Shown: piece after piece, positions 45,964-54,503 of the stretch
Layout of the letters: each line of letters opens with the position of its first letter
Position numbering within the stretch: position 1 is the stretch's first letter
NCBI RefSeq assembly: GCF_000169155.1
Contig: NZ_AAWL01000010.1
Location: 35,970 to 99,969, forward strand
DNA: 64,000 nt
Direction: 5' to 3'
Source: Thermosinus carboxydivorans Nor1
GTDB taxonomy: Bacteria > Bacillota > Negativicutes > Sporomusales > Thermosinaceae
Translations under genes and position numbers: made by a program
The notes under the pieces: model-generated
The model's input: the letters and a program-made list of their open reading frames with translations, nothing else
Told to the model about the DNA's origin: nothing
The model's database searches: none

Positions 45964-47769
45964 ATGATATTGTTGGCGCGTTTACAAAAGCCGTACCGGA
46001 TTGTGCTGCTGGCGCTGCTTCTGATTTTGCCGGCGGCGCTCGTGCAGGCCGTTGCCATCATGCCGGTCGACCAGGTACGGCCGGGAATGCAGGGTGTGGG
46101 CAAGACAGTCGTTGCCGGAACCCAAATTGAAGAGTTCGGGGTCGAAGTGCTGGGGGTCATGAAAGATAAAGGCCCGTCCGGCGACCTCATCTTAGTTCGT
46201 ACTTATGGCGATGTGATTGAGCGTACCGGGGGCATCGCTCAAGGCATGAGCGGCAGCCCCGTTTATATTGACGGCAAATTGGTCGGGGCCATTGCTTACG
46301 GCTGGTCGCTGACCGACCACCGGATCGGCATGGTGACGCCGATTGCCGACATGCTAAAGCTGTGGGAAATGCCGGATAAGGCGAATAGCTGGGCCAGCCC
46401 GCCGCTTTTAGCAGACGCTCGCCCGGTGGCAACGCCGGTCATGGCCGCCGGTTTTGGCGAACGGGCGCTGGCGATGCTGGCCGAAAAACTCAAGCCCTTC
46501 AATCTGGTACCATACGCCGTTGGCAGTGCGGATCCAGGGGCAAGCCAGGACCGGCTTGAACCCGGTAGCGCCGTGGGCATTGAGCTGGTGCGGGGCGACG
46601 TCAGCCTAGGCGCAATCGGCACCGTTACCTATGTCGAGGGCGATAAGGTGCTGGCGTTTGGCCATCCTTTCCTGAAAAAAGGCAATACGAACTTTTTCCT
46701 TACTGACGCCTACGTGTTTACCACCGTGAAAGGCGTGGAGAACTCCTTTAAAGTAGGTGTTACCGGGAGTCTCCTCGGCACGATTAATCAGGACCGCGGC
46801 GCCGGGGTGGCCGGCATAACCGGTCGCTATCCCAGTGTGATCCCGGTGCGCATTATCGTCAAGGATAGCAGCGCCGGCAAAACGACCGACGCCGCCGTGC
46901 AGATTGTGCAGGACGAACAGCTGGCCCCCATTCTCACGGCCACCACGGTCTTCAATTTTATTGAAAAGACCATGGATCGCGTCGGCCCCGGCTCGGCCCG
47001 CGTCACCTTTGAGGTCAGCGGCCGCAACCTGCCGGATGAAACACTGAGGCGCGAGAACATGTTTTACAGTCCGGTCAATATTGGCGAGGCGGCTGTCGGC
47101 GAACTGTACGAAGCGCTCGCGCTTGTTGCCGACAACAAGTTTACGCCGGTCGAGCTTATGGACGTGAAAGTTAATGTCGACGTTACCGCCGAGCGCCGCA
47201 CGGCCACCATCATGGAGGCACGGGCCAATGTAGCGACGGCGAAGCCGGGCGATAAAATTGACATTACGGTTAAACTCAAGCCTTATCGGGAAGAACCCAT
47301 TACCCGCGTGGTCAGCTTCGTCATTCCCAAGGACCAGCCGGCCGGGCCGCTGACCCTTGAAGTGCGCGGCGGCGGCACTGTACCGCTTATGTACGGTTTG
47401 CTGAAAGACCAGGGGCTGGAAGGTGAACTGGCGCGGGTGGAAAAAAACAAACACCGCACTTTTGCCGACGTCGTCCGGGACGTGGTGGAGCGCGACCGCA
47501 ACAATGATATCGTCGTCGAAATTCTCGACGTTGATCTGTCACAGCTGGGCAGCGGTCTGGCTGGCAGTCAGACCAACCGGCTGAAATTGGGCCATGACCC
47601 CCAACCCGCCGGCGATAAAACCAACCAGCCAAGCAGGGCGCGCGGCCCGCTGGGCGACTTTTTGAAAAAAAGCGAGGAAAACCGGACCAAATATCATATC
47701 ACTACCGACTATATCATTGACAGCGATGCCCAGGTCATGATTGAGGTAGTTAAAGATGAAGGCAAATGA
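45964..47769 (+). CDS. SpoIVB-like S55 peptidase domain protein, exported
   Basis: 601 aa. An N-terminal membrane segment or signal (YRIVLLALLLILPAALVQAV) is followed by VDQVRPGMQGVGKTVVAG and the S55 signature GGIAQGMSGSPVYIDGKLVG (catalytic Ser in GMSGSP) and a VLAFGHPFLKKG motif. The last 250 residues are beta-rich and not recognised. No PDZ domain like that of true SpoIVB is evident, so it is better seen as a relative with an envelope function. ATG 45964 and TTG 45973 are both possible starts. Confidence 0.75.
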   Translation: MILLARLQKPYRIVLLALLLILPAALVQAVAIMPVDQVRPGMQGVGKTVVAGTQIEEFGVEVLGVMKDKGPSGDLILVRTYGDVIERTGGIAQGMSGSPVYIDGKLVGAIAYGWSLTDHRIGMVTPIADMLKLWEMPDKANSWASPPLLADARPVATPVMAAGFGERALAMLAEKLKPFNLVPYAVGSADPGASQDRLEPGSAVGIELVRGDVSLGAIGTVTYVEGDKVLAFGHPFLKKGNTNFFLTDAYVFTTVKGVENSFKVGVTGSLLGTINQDRGAGVAGITGRYPSVIPVRIIVKDSSAGKTTDAAVQIVQDEQLAPILTATTVFNFIEKTMDRVGPGSARVTFEVSGRNLPDETLRRENMFYSPVNIGEAAVGELYEALALVADNKFTPVELMDVKVNVDVTAERRTATIMEARANVATAKPGDKIDITVKLKPYREEPITRVVSFVIPKDQPAGPLTLEVRGGGTVPLMYGLLKDQGLEGELARVEKNKHRTFADVVRDVVERDRNNDIVVEILDVDLSQLGSGLAGSQTNRLKLGHDPQPAGDKTNQPSRARGPLGDFLKKSEENRTKYHITTDYIIDSDAQVMIEVVKDEGK

Positions 47770-47803
47770 GAGGTGCACCCCGTGTAAGCGGGATGCACCT
47801 CTC
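47768..47803 (+). terminator. Stem-loop after the S55 peptidase gene
   Basis: GAGAGGTGCA(CCC) and (GGG)A-TGCACCTCTC pair over 13 positions. There is no clear T run, so termination is probable rather than certain. From here to 47953 no gene is seen. Confidence 0.55.
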
Positions 47804-47953
47804 GCCTTAACGCCGGCCTGGCCTCGTTGGCCATCGGACGAAAAAAAACAAGCCGGGCAGGGGAATGGCCGCATAATATTGAATAATACCAACCAGTGAG
47901 TAATATATTGCAAAAAAACGGCGCCCGTTTCGGGCCCAAGGCAGGCTGGACAG

Positions 47954-48724
47954 ATGCTGATACCAATGCTGGAAAAACTTGGCCGGACGGTGCTGGTGCA
48001 ACTGGAAACCACCGGCCGTGTTATCCTTTTATTTACCGAAACAATTTACCACCTGCGGCGGTTTAACCTAAAGCTGACGCTGCGCCAGGCAGCCCACCTC
48101 GGCGTCGATTCGCTGCCCATCGTGCTGTTAACCATCCTGTTTACCGGCATGGTTATGACCGTGCAGACCGCCCATGAATTTATCAAATACGGCGCCCAGT
48201 CTTCGGTCGGCGGCGTCGTCGCCGTGGCCATGGGCCGGGAACTGGCGCCGGTGCTGACCGGAGTGGTGGCGGCCGGCCGGGTAGGGGCGGCAATCACGGC
48301 CGAGATCGGTTCGATGAAGGTGACCGAGCAGATTGACGCCCTGCGGGTAATGGCGACCAACCCCATTGCCTATCTGGTCGTGCCGCGGCTGGTGGCCTGC
48401 GTTTTTATGCTGCCCATCCTGGTAGTTTTCGCCGACGTCATCGGCACGTTTGGCGGCTATCTGGTGGCCACGCTATACGCCGGCATCGGCTCCTTTACAT
48501 ACTTGCACTCCATCAAGGTTTTCACCGCTATCAACGATGTGACCGGCGGCCTTATAAAAGCCATGGTCTTTGGCGCCATAATCGCCATCATTGGCTGCTA
48601 CAAAGGACTGACGACCGACGAAGGGGCCGAGGGGGTAGGCCGGGCCACTACCGGCTCAGTCGTTGCTTCCATCATTCTGATTTTCGTTACCAACTACTTT
48701 TTGTCGCTCCTGTTATATCGCTAG
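47954..48724 (+). CDS. mlaE: MlaE lipid-transport ABC permease
   Basis: 256 aa with about six membrane helices. Conserved segments are LTILFTGMVMTVQTAHEFIK, GRELAPVLTGVVAAGRVGAA, EIGSMKVTEQIDALRVMATN and LVVPRLVACVFMLPIL. It is the membrane part of the Mla phospholipid transporter between inner and outer membrane. The ATPase and MCE subunits follow; mlaA, mlaB and mlaC are absent. The ribosome site is weak; ATG 47969 is an alternative start. Confidence 0.93.
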   Translation: MLIPMLEKLGRTVLVQLETTGRVILLFTETIYHLRRFNLKLTLRQAAHLGVDSLPIVLLTILFTGMVMTVQTAHEFIKYGAQSSVGGVVAVAMGRELAPVLTGVVAAGRVGAAITAEIGSMKVTEQIDALRVMATNPIAYLVVPRLVACVFMLPILVVFADVIGTFGGYLVATLYAGIGSFTYLHSIKVFTAINDVTGGLIKAMVFGAIIAIIGCYKGLTTDEGAEGVGRATTGSVVASIILIFVTNYFLSLLLYR

Positions 48725-48733
48725 GAGCCAGAG

Positions 48734-49501
48734 GTGGCAGGCGTGATTAAATTAGTAAACGTTAATATGTCTTTTCGCGGCCGACCTGTTCTTCACGACA
48801 TCAACCTAGAAATCGCCAAAGGGGAAATCATGGTGATTATCGGCCCCAGCGGCTCGGGCAAGAGTACGCTGCTACGCCTCATCATCGGCTTACTAAAACC
48901 CACCAGCGGCGAGATCTGGGTCAAGGGACAGGAAATTTCCCGCGCCAGCGAAGACGAAATGAATAAACTGCGCCGGCATATGGGAATGGTCTTTCAGTAT
49001 TCGGCGCTGTTTGACTCCATGACGGTGGGGGAAAACGTCGCCTTTGGCCTGCGCCAGCATACCGACCTGAGCGAGGAAGAAATCGCCCGCGTGGTGCGGC
49101 GGCGCTTGCGGATGGTCGGCCTGGCGGGACAGGAAAACGTCATGCCGAGCGAGCTTTCCGGCGGGATGAAGAAGCGGGTCAGTTTAGCCCGGGCGATGGC
49201 CATCAATCCGGAAATCGTCCTTTACGACGAGCCTACCGCCGGTCTGGATCCAATTATGTCCGGCACCATTGACCGGATGATTACCAGCGCTCGCCGCCTT
49301 TTCGGCGTGACATCGGTGGTAGTTACTCACCACATGTCGAGTGCGTTTAACATTGCCGACCGCATCGCCATGATTTATGGCGGCCGGATTATTGAAATCG
49401 GGACGGTTGACGAAATTCGGCAGTCGACAAACCCCATCGTCCAGCAGTTTATCCACGGTTACAAGTCCAGCGCCCTGGCGCGAAGGAGGCAGAAACCATG
49501 A
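48734..49501 (+). CDS. mlaF: MlaF lipid-transport ABC ATPase
   Basis: 255 aa. Walker [14 protein letters not shown]-loop [13 protein letters not shown], signature [14 protein letters not shown], Walker [13 protein letters not shown] and the switch His in VVTHHMSSA are all present. It powers MlaE. GTG start at 48734 (GTG 48743 also possible). It overlaps mlaD by 4 bases (ATGA), so the two are co-translated. Confidence 0.95.
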   Translation: MAGVIKLVNVNMSFRGRPVLHDINLEIAKGEIMVIIGPSGSGKSTLLRLIIGLLKPTSGEIWVKGQEISRASEDEMNKLRRHMGMVFQYSALFDSMTVGENVAFGLRQHTDLSEEEIARVVRRRLRMVGLAGQENVMPSELSGGMKKRVSLARAMAINPEIVLYDEPTAGLDPIMSGTIDRMITSARRLFGVTSVVVTHHMSSAFNIADRIAMIYGGRIIEIGTVDEIRQSTNPIVQQFIHGYKSSALARRRQKP

Positions 49502-50772
49502 AACTGAGCACAGAAGCGAAGGTAGGTGCCGTTACCATTGTCGGCCTCTTTCTGCTGGCTTATATGATCGTCCACTTGGGCGGCTTTAGTTTCAGCGACA
49601 AGGGCTATCCCGTGACCGTCACGTTCAACCAGGTGAGCGGTCTGAAAGAGGGCAACATAGTCCGCTACGCCGGCGTGGAGGTAGGCCGGGTGCAGGAGGT
49701 CGCGGTTGTCCCCGAGGGGGTTAAGGTACATCTACTTATCAATCCCGGGGTAAAAATCCCGCAGGGAGCGCAGTTTACCATCGGTACCGACGGGCTGCTC
49801 GGCGAAAAATTTATCAATATTCTTCCCCCCGCGACCAATTCGGGATTTCTGTCCCCCGGCGCCCATGTGCGCGGCGAAGACCCGCAAGGGCTTGACCAGC
49901 TCATCGCCACTGCCGATCGGGTGCTCTTAGACATTCAGGCCTTGGTCAAATCGCTGAACGAGGTGTTGGGCGACGAAAAAGTGAAGGGAGCCATGAAGGA
50001 AGCCTTGCTGAACGCCCGCGAAATCACCAACCATTTAAATGAACTGAGCGCGAGCATGGCCCGGATGGCAAAAAACAGCGAGGGCGACATCCAGGATACG
50101 GTGCGCAATCTGCGGACGATGTCCGGCAGTTTGCGCGATGTGGCGGCCAGGGTGGACAGACTGATGACCGAGGTGGATAATAACGGCCGGACGGCCAAAG
50201 ACTTGCGTGAAACAATTGAAAATTTAAAAACGACCAGCGCCCGGGTAGAAAAAATGGCCGCATCGCTGGAGGGGGTAGTTACCGACCCGGAAACTGCCCG
50301 CAATCTCAAAGAAACGCTGCGTAACGCCCGGGAGGCCAGCGAAAAGGCCAACCGCATGCTGGGCAAGGTGAACAGTGTCAAAGCCGAAGCTGGCATTGAA
50401 ATGTTATACGATACCGACAACCACAAGTACCGCAGTAGTGCCGACGTGCGCATCCAAACGTCGCCCCGCGACTTTGCCGTCATCGGTGTCAGCGATATCG
50501 GCGATGGCAGCAAAACCAACTTCCAAGTAGGCCGCGGCGAGAGTCTGGCCGGGCGCGCCGGCGTCATCGACGGCAAAGCCGGCATTGGCCTTGACGCCAA
50601 ACTTGGGCAGCAGCTGCGCCTCTCCCTGGATGCCTACGACCCCAACGATGTCCGGGTCAAACTGCGTACCCAGTACCAGGTGGCCCCTGATACCTTTATT
50701 GTCGGCCAGGTAGACGGCGTAAACAAAAGCGCTGACACAAGCACTTCGGTCGGCGTGCGGACGACGTTTTGA
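49498..50772 (+). CDS. mlaD: MlaD: MCE domain, coiled coil and C-terminal beta-barrel
   Basis: 424 aa, more than twice the length of E. coli MlaD. An N-terminal anchor ([20 protein letters not shown]) is followed by one MCE domain (about residues 38-118; [36 protein letters not shown]). A long helix of about 180 residues ([19 protein letters not shown] and beyond) comes next. The last 120 residues are alternating beta strands ([20 protein letters not shown] ... VGVRTTF) ending in Phe like an outer-membrane barrel. In Veillonella parvula such a MlaD is reported to bridge both membranes without MlaA/B/C. The same is inferred here. Confidence 0.9.
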   Translation: MKLSTEAKVGAVTIVGLFLLAYMIVHLGGFSFSDKGYPVTVTFNQVSGLKEGNIVRYAGVEVGRVQEVAVVPEGVKVHLLINPGVKIPQGAQFTIGTDGLLGEKFINILPPATNSGFLSPGAHVRGEDPQGLDQLIATADRVLLDIQALVKSLNEVLGDEKVKGAMKEALLNAREITNHLNELSASMARMAKNSEGDIQDTVRNLRTMSGSLRDVAARVDRLMTEVDNNGRTAKDLRETIENLKTTSARVEKMAASLEGVVTDPETARNLKETLRNAREASEKANRMLGKVNSVKAEAGIEMLYDTDNHKYRSSADVRIQTSPRDFAVIGVSDIGDGSKTNFQVGRGESLAGRAGVIDGKAGIGLDAKLGQQLRLSLDAYDPNDVRVKLRTQYQVAPDTFIVGQVDGVNKSADTSTSVGVRTTF

Positions 50773-50792
50773 GTCCGCCGGCCGTTATCACA

Positions 50793-50823
50793 GATCTTGG
50801 GGTTTGCTCCCAGGGTCTTTTTT
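50793..50823 (+). terminator. Rho-independent terminator of the mla operon, abutting a TnpB element
   Basis: GATCTTGGG and CCCAGGGTC (two G-U pairs) followed by six T's and then AC. The TnpB element begins directly after this TTTTTTAC. Confidence 0.8.
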
Positions 50824-50825
50824 AC

Positions 50826-52189
50826 AAAATTTCCGCCAGAATACCCCTGATTTTAATCGGGGGGATAAATGGAGATTTGAAAATTCTCCTGGTTATGCTA
50901 TAATTTAAGCAAACCGGAGGAGATATTAAATGCAAACTATAACTCTTAAAATGAAACTCCTGTCTCCCAACAAAGGTAAGCTGGAGAAAATGATCCGGAT
51001 GCTGGAGATCTACCACCAGGCGTGCTCCTGGTTCCTGGCCCAGGCCGAAGCACTCAATACTGTCAGCCGGGCAGTTTTAAACCGTGAAACTTATAAGCAG
51101 GCTTCGGGATTATTCGACCTAAATCGAGGTACGCTCCAGTGCGCCATGCTTAAAGCCTTGTCTGCCAGGCGCTCCTACCTTTCCCGCAAGCAAAGGGGTA
51201 AAAAGGCTAGTCTGCCTAAGTTTGAGACAATGGTTCCGGTAATGGTGCGGCAGGACTGCTACTCTCTCCACCAGCTCCCTTCCGGGACGTGGGTTATTAA
51301 ATTTCCCGTCTCTTCCGGCAGAAGCCAGATAGCCGTACCTATTGCCGCTTCTTTATATCACGTCAGAAAGCTCATAGATTTGGCAAGAGGTTCTTGCCGC
51401 CAGGGGTCTATGGAAATCTGGCGTGATAAAGGCGGCGAATGGTACGTTTCTATATCTCTTATATATGAACCAAGTTTTAAAGAGCCAAGCGGCGTAATAG
51501 GGGTCGACTTTGGGATAGTAAAATTGGCCGTACTGTCCAACAATATCTTTTTTGACGGTCGCCCGATAAGGTGGCGCAAAGAACATTGGGCAGAGCGGCG
51601 CAAAGCGCTACAGCAGACAGGCCGGCTTTCCCGCATGAAGAAAGAAGCTGGTCATGAGCGCAGGTGGATGCGCTATATCAACCACTGCATTTCTAAGCGC
51701 ATTGTGCAGATAGCGAAGGATGAAGGTAAAGCCATCGCGCTGGAACAGCTAACCGGTATCCGCGAGCGGGTCAGAGGTTCAAAGAAGTTCAACCGGATGC
51801 TGTCCGGCTGGAATTTCAAAGAATTGGCATCTTTTATCGAGTACAAAGCCGCTCTTGCCGGAGTGCTGGTTTTCTACGTTGACCCCAAAGAGACTTCCAA
51901 GACATGTCAGAAGTGCGGGAATGTTTCCCGCTGCAACCGCAAAACGCAGGGTTGGTTCAAATGTATCAAATGTGGCTACCAATCCGATGCGGACAGAGTT
52001 GGTGCCTTAAACATTGCCGCCAAAGCGCTCAATGCTCTTGGGGCATGACTCTAGGAGAAAGGGGAGTGTGGCACCCCTTAAGGCCAAGGTGATGATCCGG
52101 GTCGACCGGGGAATGCTGGCTAACCTGCAATTGGTCAATCGCCATCCCACGTTGGGATGCCCCTCAATTTATTGAGGGGAGGATGTCAC
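50826..52189 (+). mobile_element. IS200/IS605-group TnpB-only element, copy 1
   Basis: The boundaries come from comparing with copy 2 (54504-55866): identity begins after TTAC and ends at GGATGTCAC. TTAC is the target tetranucleotide of IS608-type elements. The left end holds the imperfect hairpin CCCCTGATTTTAATCGGGG with an unpaired T, as recognised by Y1 transposases, and the right end holds CCCTCAATTTATTGAGGG. There is no tnpA, so movement would need a transposase in trans. The two copies differ at only a few positions, so they are recent. Confidence 0.88.
50930..52048 (+). CDS. tnpB: TnpB RNA-guided nuclease, copy 1
   Basis: 372 aa, intact. RuvC-like catalytic residues are visible: Asp193 (GVIGVDFGIVKLAVLS), Glu272 (AIALEQLTGIRERV) and the Asp in QSDADRVGALNIA near 353-355. 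The zinc ribbon is complete: Cys326/Cys329 (TCQKCG) and Cys345/Cys348 (KCIKCGY). TnpB uses an RNA from the element's right end to cut DNA next to a short TAM, promoting element retention. ATG follows GGAGGAG. It differs from copy 2 at residues 204 (Asn vs Ser) and 327 (Gln vs Pro). Confidence 0.95.
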   Translation: MQTITLKMKLLSPNKGKLEKMIRMLEIYHQACSWFLAQAEALNTVSRAVLNRETYKQASGLFDLNRGTLQCAMLKALSARRSYLSRKQRGKKASLPKFETMVPVMVRQDCYSLHQLPSGTWVIKFPVSSGRSQIAVPIAASLYHVRKLIDLARGSCRQGSMEIWRDKGGEWYVSISLIYEPSFKEPSGVIGVDFGIVKLAVLSNNIFFDGRPIRWRKEHWAERRKALQQTGRLSRMKKEAGHERRWMRYINHCISKRIVQIAKDEGKAIALEQLTGIRERVRGSKKFNRMLSGWNFKELASFIEYKAALAGVLVFYVDPKETSKTCQKCGNVSRCNRKTQGWFKCIKCGYQSDADRVGALNIAAKALNALGA

Positions 52190-52205
52190 TATATCAGAAA
52201 GTATA
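52049..52205 (+). ncRNA. Predicted omega/reRNA scaffold and guide, TnpB copy 1
   Basis: The 140 bases after the tnpB stop to the element end are kept almost unchanged in both copies and contain nested stems (GGGGAGTGTGGCACCCC, CATCCCACGTTGGGATG, CCCTCAATTTATTGAGGG). In known TnpB systems the RNA spans the end of tnpB and the right end, and its guide is the roughly 16 bases beyond. Here the guide would be TATATCAGAAAGTATA (52190-52205), which is the beginning of repeat family A. Confidence 0.7.
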
Positions 52206-52260
52206 AATTTTTAACTGCCAAGCTAATCATGCCAATAAATTGGCACCACAAATAATGAAA
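52190..52260. repeat. Intergenic repeat family A, copy 5
   Basis: TATATCAGAAAGTATAAATT, then ACTGCCAAGCTAATCATG, CCAATAAATTGGCACCAC and ATGAAAACC in the same order as copies 2 and 6. It abuts the right end of TnpB element 1. Confidence 0.8.
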
Positions 52261-52311
52261 ACCAATGTAATGTTTAACCTAAATGAGAGTTTTGCATAAT
52301 TCAATCGCAAG

Positions 52312-52405
52312 TTATCCACAATGAGATATCTTTAAGACTTTTGATGTCAAATTCAAGAGTTATTAGTGTGAGGGATTTTCATAATTCCAAATGAAGTTAT
52401 CCACA
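52312..52405 (+). repeat. Pair of direct repeats each ending in TTATCCACA
   Basis: Two similar stretches about 85 bases apart: CATAATTCAATCGCAAG before TTATCCACA (52312-52320), and CATAATTCCAAATGAAG before TTATCCACA (52397-52405). TTATCCACA is a perfect DnaA box. The surrounding 52261-52470 is AT-rich and has no gene. Confidence 0.5.
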
Positions 52406-52470
52406 ACACAATATATAGTGTTTTTGCAGGTTCCAAAGTATATATATTGTGTTTGGATTAGTAATTTTTT

Positions 52471-52830
52471 ATGAATGCCATTGGCCTGGTAAAATACTTG
52501 ATTAGCTCTCTCACCAGCGTCGCCGGAGCCGCCAAATACGCTGCCACCTTCGGCCCCTGGCTGCTGGCCATCATCACCGGTTCGGGCGACGCAGCCACGT
52601 TCGCCTTCAACGAGGCTGTTACTCCGCATGCCAAACAGTTTGGCATGGAAATCATCAACATGGGCAGTATTGCTGCGTTGTCCGGCGCCATTGGCCGTAC
52701 CATGTCGCCGGTGAATGGCGCTTGCATTATTTGCGCCACAATTGCCGGCGTCAGCCCTATGGAGCTGGCCAAACGCAATGCTTTGGGCATGACCTTGGCC
52801 GTTATCGTCGCGATGCTTATGCTCGTGTAG
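52471..52830 (+). pseudogene. C-terminal fragment of a DcuC-family C4-dicarboxylate transporter
   Basis: 119 codons match the end of DcuC-type transporters: LLAIITGSGDAATFAFNEAV, TPHAKQFGMEIINMGSIAAL, GRTMSPVNGACIICA and GVSPMELAKRNALGM. The first three quarters of a normal protein of about 450 residues are gone, and the frame opens from AT-rich intergenic DNA. No ribosome site is seen before the ATG. Probably a deletion remnant between the TnpB element and tolC. The 340 bases after it to the tolC start carry only a promoter and operator. Confidence 0.8.
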
Positions 52831-53078
52831 AAATGTTTAACGTTCTTCTGATACCGCCTTAATTGGCCGCTAATTCAAGCCGCTAGCAAATTTTTCGTTG
52901 AAACGGCAGGGAGAATGGTTTCCCTGCCATATACATTTCGTAGTGGCAATTTCTTGACTACTTCAATATACGCTAGCCCGCGGGGAAAGCAAACTTAATT
53001 TTTCGGCGCCCTATTTTGGGCGCCCCTTTTGTCGCCGCAGGACTGGCAATTGCCGCCAGACAAGGGTATATCTATTTA

Positions 53079-53107
53079 TTGACAGTGCCAGCACAGTGGC
53101 CTATAAT
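53079..53107 (+). promoter_or_regulatory. Consensus sigmaA promoter of tolC
   Basis: TTGACA (53079-53084), 17-base spacer, TATAAT (53102-53107). Exact consensus in both hexamers, so very strong unless repressed. Confidence 0.9.
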
Positions 53108-53114
53108 TAAAACA

Positions 53115-53132
53115 TGATTGACTAATCAGTCA
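53115..53132. promoter_or_regulatory. Palindromic operator over the tolC transcription start
   Basis: TGATTGACTAATCAGTCA contains two overlapping inverted repeats (TGATT/AATCA and TGACT/AGTCA) and covers the expected +1. Size and sequence resemble operators of TetR-type efflux repressors. No regulator gene lies near. Confidence 0.6.
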
Positions 53133-53168
53133 GCAGCACAAGCGACATGAGTGGGAGGAAAGAGCCTA

Positions 53169-54464
53169 ATGACGGGACAAGCCTATTGGAAAAAGCGCAT
53201 TACCGCAGCCGTTATCGGCGGGCTGCTGGCGGTCAATACAGCGGCCGCTTTGGCGGCGCCGGTAGAGCTGACCTTGGAGGAAAGCATCGCTCTCGCCCTC
53301 AAGAACAACCCGGCGGTAAAAATCGCCGAGGCGGATAAGGAAACGGCCGCCGGCAAGGTAACCGAGGCCAAAGGCGGCAAGCTGCCGACACTGAGCTATA
53401 GCTTTTCGGCCGCCCGGTCGGATGTTCCGGCAAGTTCAGCCTCGCCGGAAATGATTATTGATAAATTTGACAATAAAGTCACCCTTACTCTGCCGCTCTA
53501 TACCGGCGGCAAGCTGGAGGGCCTCATTGACCAGGCCAAACTGGGGTTGAAGGCTGCCGAACTGGGGGTAGCCAAATCACAGCAACAGATAAAACTTGAT
53601 GCCACCACCGCCTACTTCAATCTTTTGCAAGCCCGCAACATGGTTAAACTCAACCAGGAATCGGTAGACCGGCTGGCGGCCCACCTACAGAACGTGCAGG
53701 CTCAGTATGCCGTCGGCACGGTGGCCAAATCGGACGTGCTGCGTTCGGAAGTGGAACTGGCCAATGCCGAGCAAAACCTGATTAAAGCTCAGAACAGCTA
53801 TGACCTGGCAGTGGCTAGCCTCAATAACGTGCTTGGCTTGCCGTTGGACACCGAAATTTCGGTTAAGGACGACCTAAAATACGATAAATACTCCCTTACC
53901 TTGGAAGAAGCAATTGATTATGCCCTCAAAAACCGGCCGGAGGTCGCTCAGGCCGACCTCAATGTCAAGAGCGCCGAAGACGGCATGCAAGTAGCCAAGA
54001 GCGGTCAGCGGCCGACCGTATCCTTCCAGGGCAGCCAGACCTGGTCTGATACCGATCCCGGGAGAAGCAGCGACTCTTGGGCGCTGGGCTTGTCGGCCAG
54101 TTTCAACATTTTTGACGGTAACGTGACCAGCGCCAAAATCAAGCAGGCCGACGCCGCCCTGGCCAAAGCGCAGGAACAGGCGCGCCAGACCAGGGATGCG
54201 GTCCAGCTGGAAGTGCGCCAGGCCTATCTTAGCCTGAAGGAAGCGGAAAAACGCATTGAAACAACGAAAGTGGCCGTAGACAAGGCCGAAGAAGACTATA
54301 AGATCGCCCAGGTCCGCTACAGCGCCGGCGTGGGTACCAACCTTGACGTCATGGACGCCCAGGTCGCGCTGACCCAGGCGAAGACCAACTATGTGCAGGC
54401 CCTCTACGACTACAACACCAGCAAAGCCAAACTGGACAAAGCCATGGGCATTCCTGTCAAATAA
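53169..54464 (+). CDS. TolC-family outer membrane efflux protein
   Basis: 431 aa with signal peptide (ITAAVIGGLLAVNTAAALAA). The protein has the two-fold repeat of the family: LTLEESIALALKNNPAVKIA near the start and LTLEEAIDYALKNRPEVAQA at about 240, each followed by long helices (DATTAYFNLLQARNMVKLNQ; QLEVRQAYLSLKEAEKRIE). It would form the trimeric outer-membrane channel of efflux or type I secretion. No inner-membrane pump is adjacent. ATG 53169 follows GGGAGGAAAG; the earlier ATG at 53151 precedes that site. It is flanked by two TnpB elements. Confidence 0.9.
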   Translation: MTGQAYWKKRITAAVIGGLLAVNTAAALAAPVELTLEESIALALKNNPAVKIAEADKETAAGKVTEAKGGKLPTLSYSFSAARSDVPASSASPEMIIDKFDNKVTLTLPLYTGGKLEGLIDQAKLGLKAAELGVAKSQQQIKLDATTAYFNLLQARNMVKLNQESVDRLAAHLQNVQAQYAVGTVAKSDVLRSEVELANAEQNLIKAQNSYDLAVASLNNVLGLPLDTEISVKDDLKYDKYSLTLEEAIDYALKNRPEVAQADLNVKSAEDGMQVAKSGQRPTVSFQGSQTWSDTDPGRSSDSWALGLSASFNIFDGNVTSAKIKQADAALAKAQEQARQTRDAVQLEVRQAYLSLKEAEKRIETTKVAVDKAEEDYKIAQVRYSAGVGTNLDVMDAQVALTQAKTNYVQALYDYNTSKAKLDKAMGIPVK

Positions 54465-54471
54465 AAGCATG

Positions 54472-54500
54472 CAGCCGGAATTTCCGGCTGTTAATTTTCT
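54472..54500 (+). terminator. Rho-independent terminator of tolC, abutting TnpB element 2
   Basis: CAGCCGGAA and TTCCGGCTG followed by TTAATTTTCTTAC. The second TnpB element starts right after that TTAC. Confidence 0.85.
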
Positions 54501-54503
54501 TAC

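Noticed and set aside
52312..52405. Chromosomal replication origin from the two DnaA boxes
   Set aside because: Only two boxes, with no dnaA, dnaN, gyrB, rpmH or other origin-linked gene in the window.
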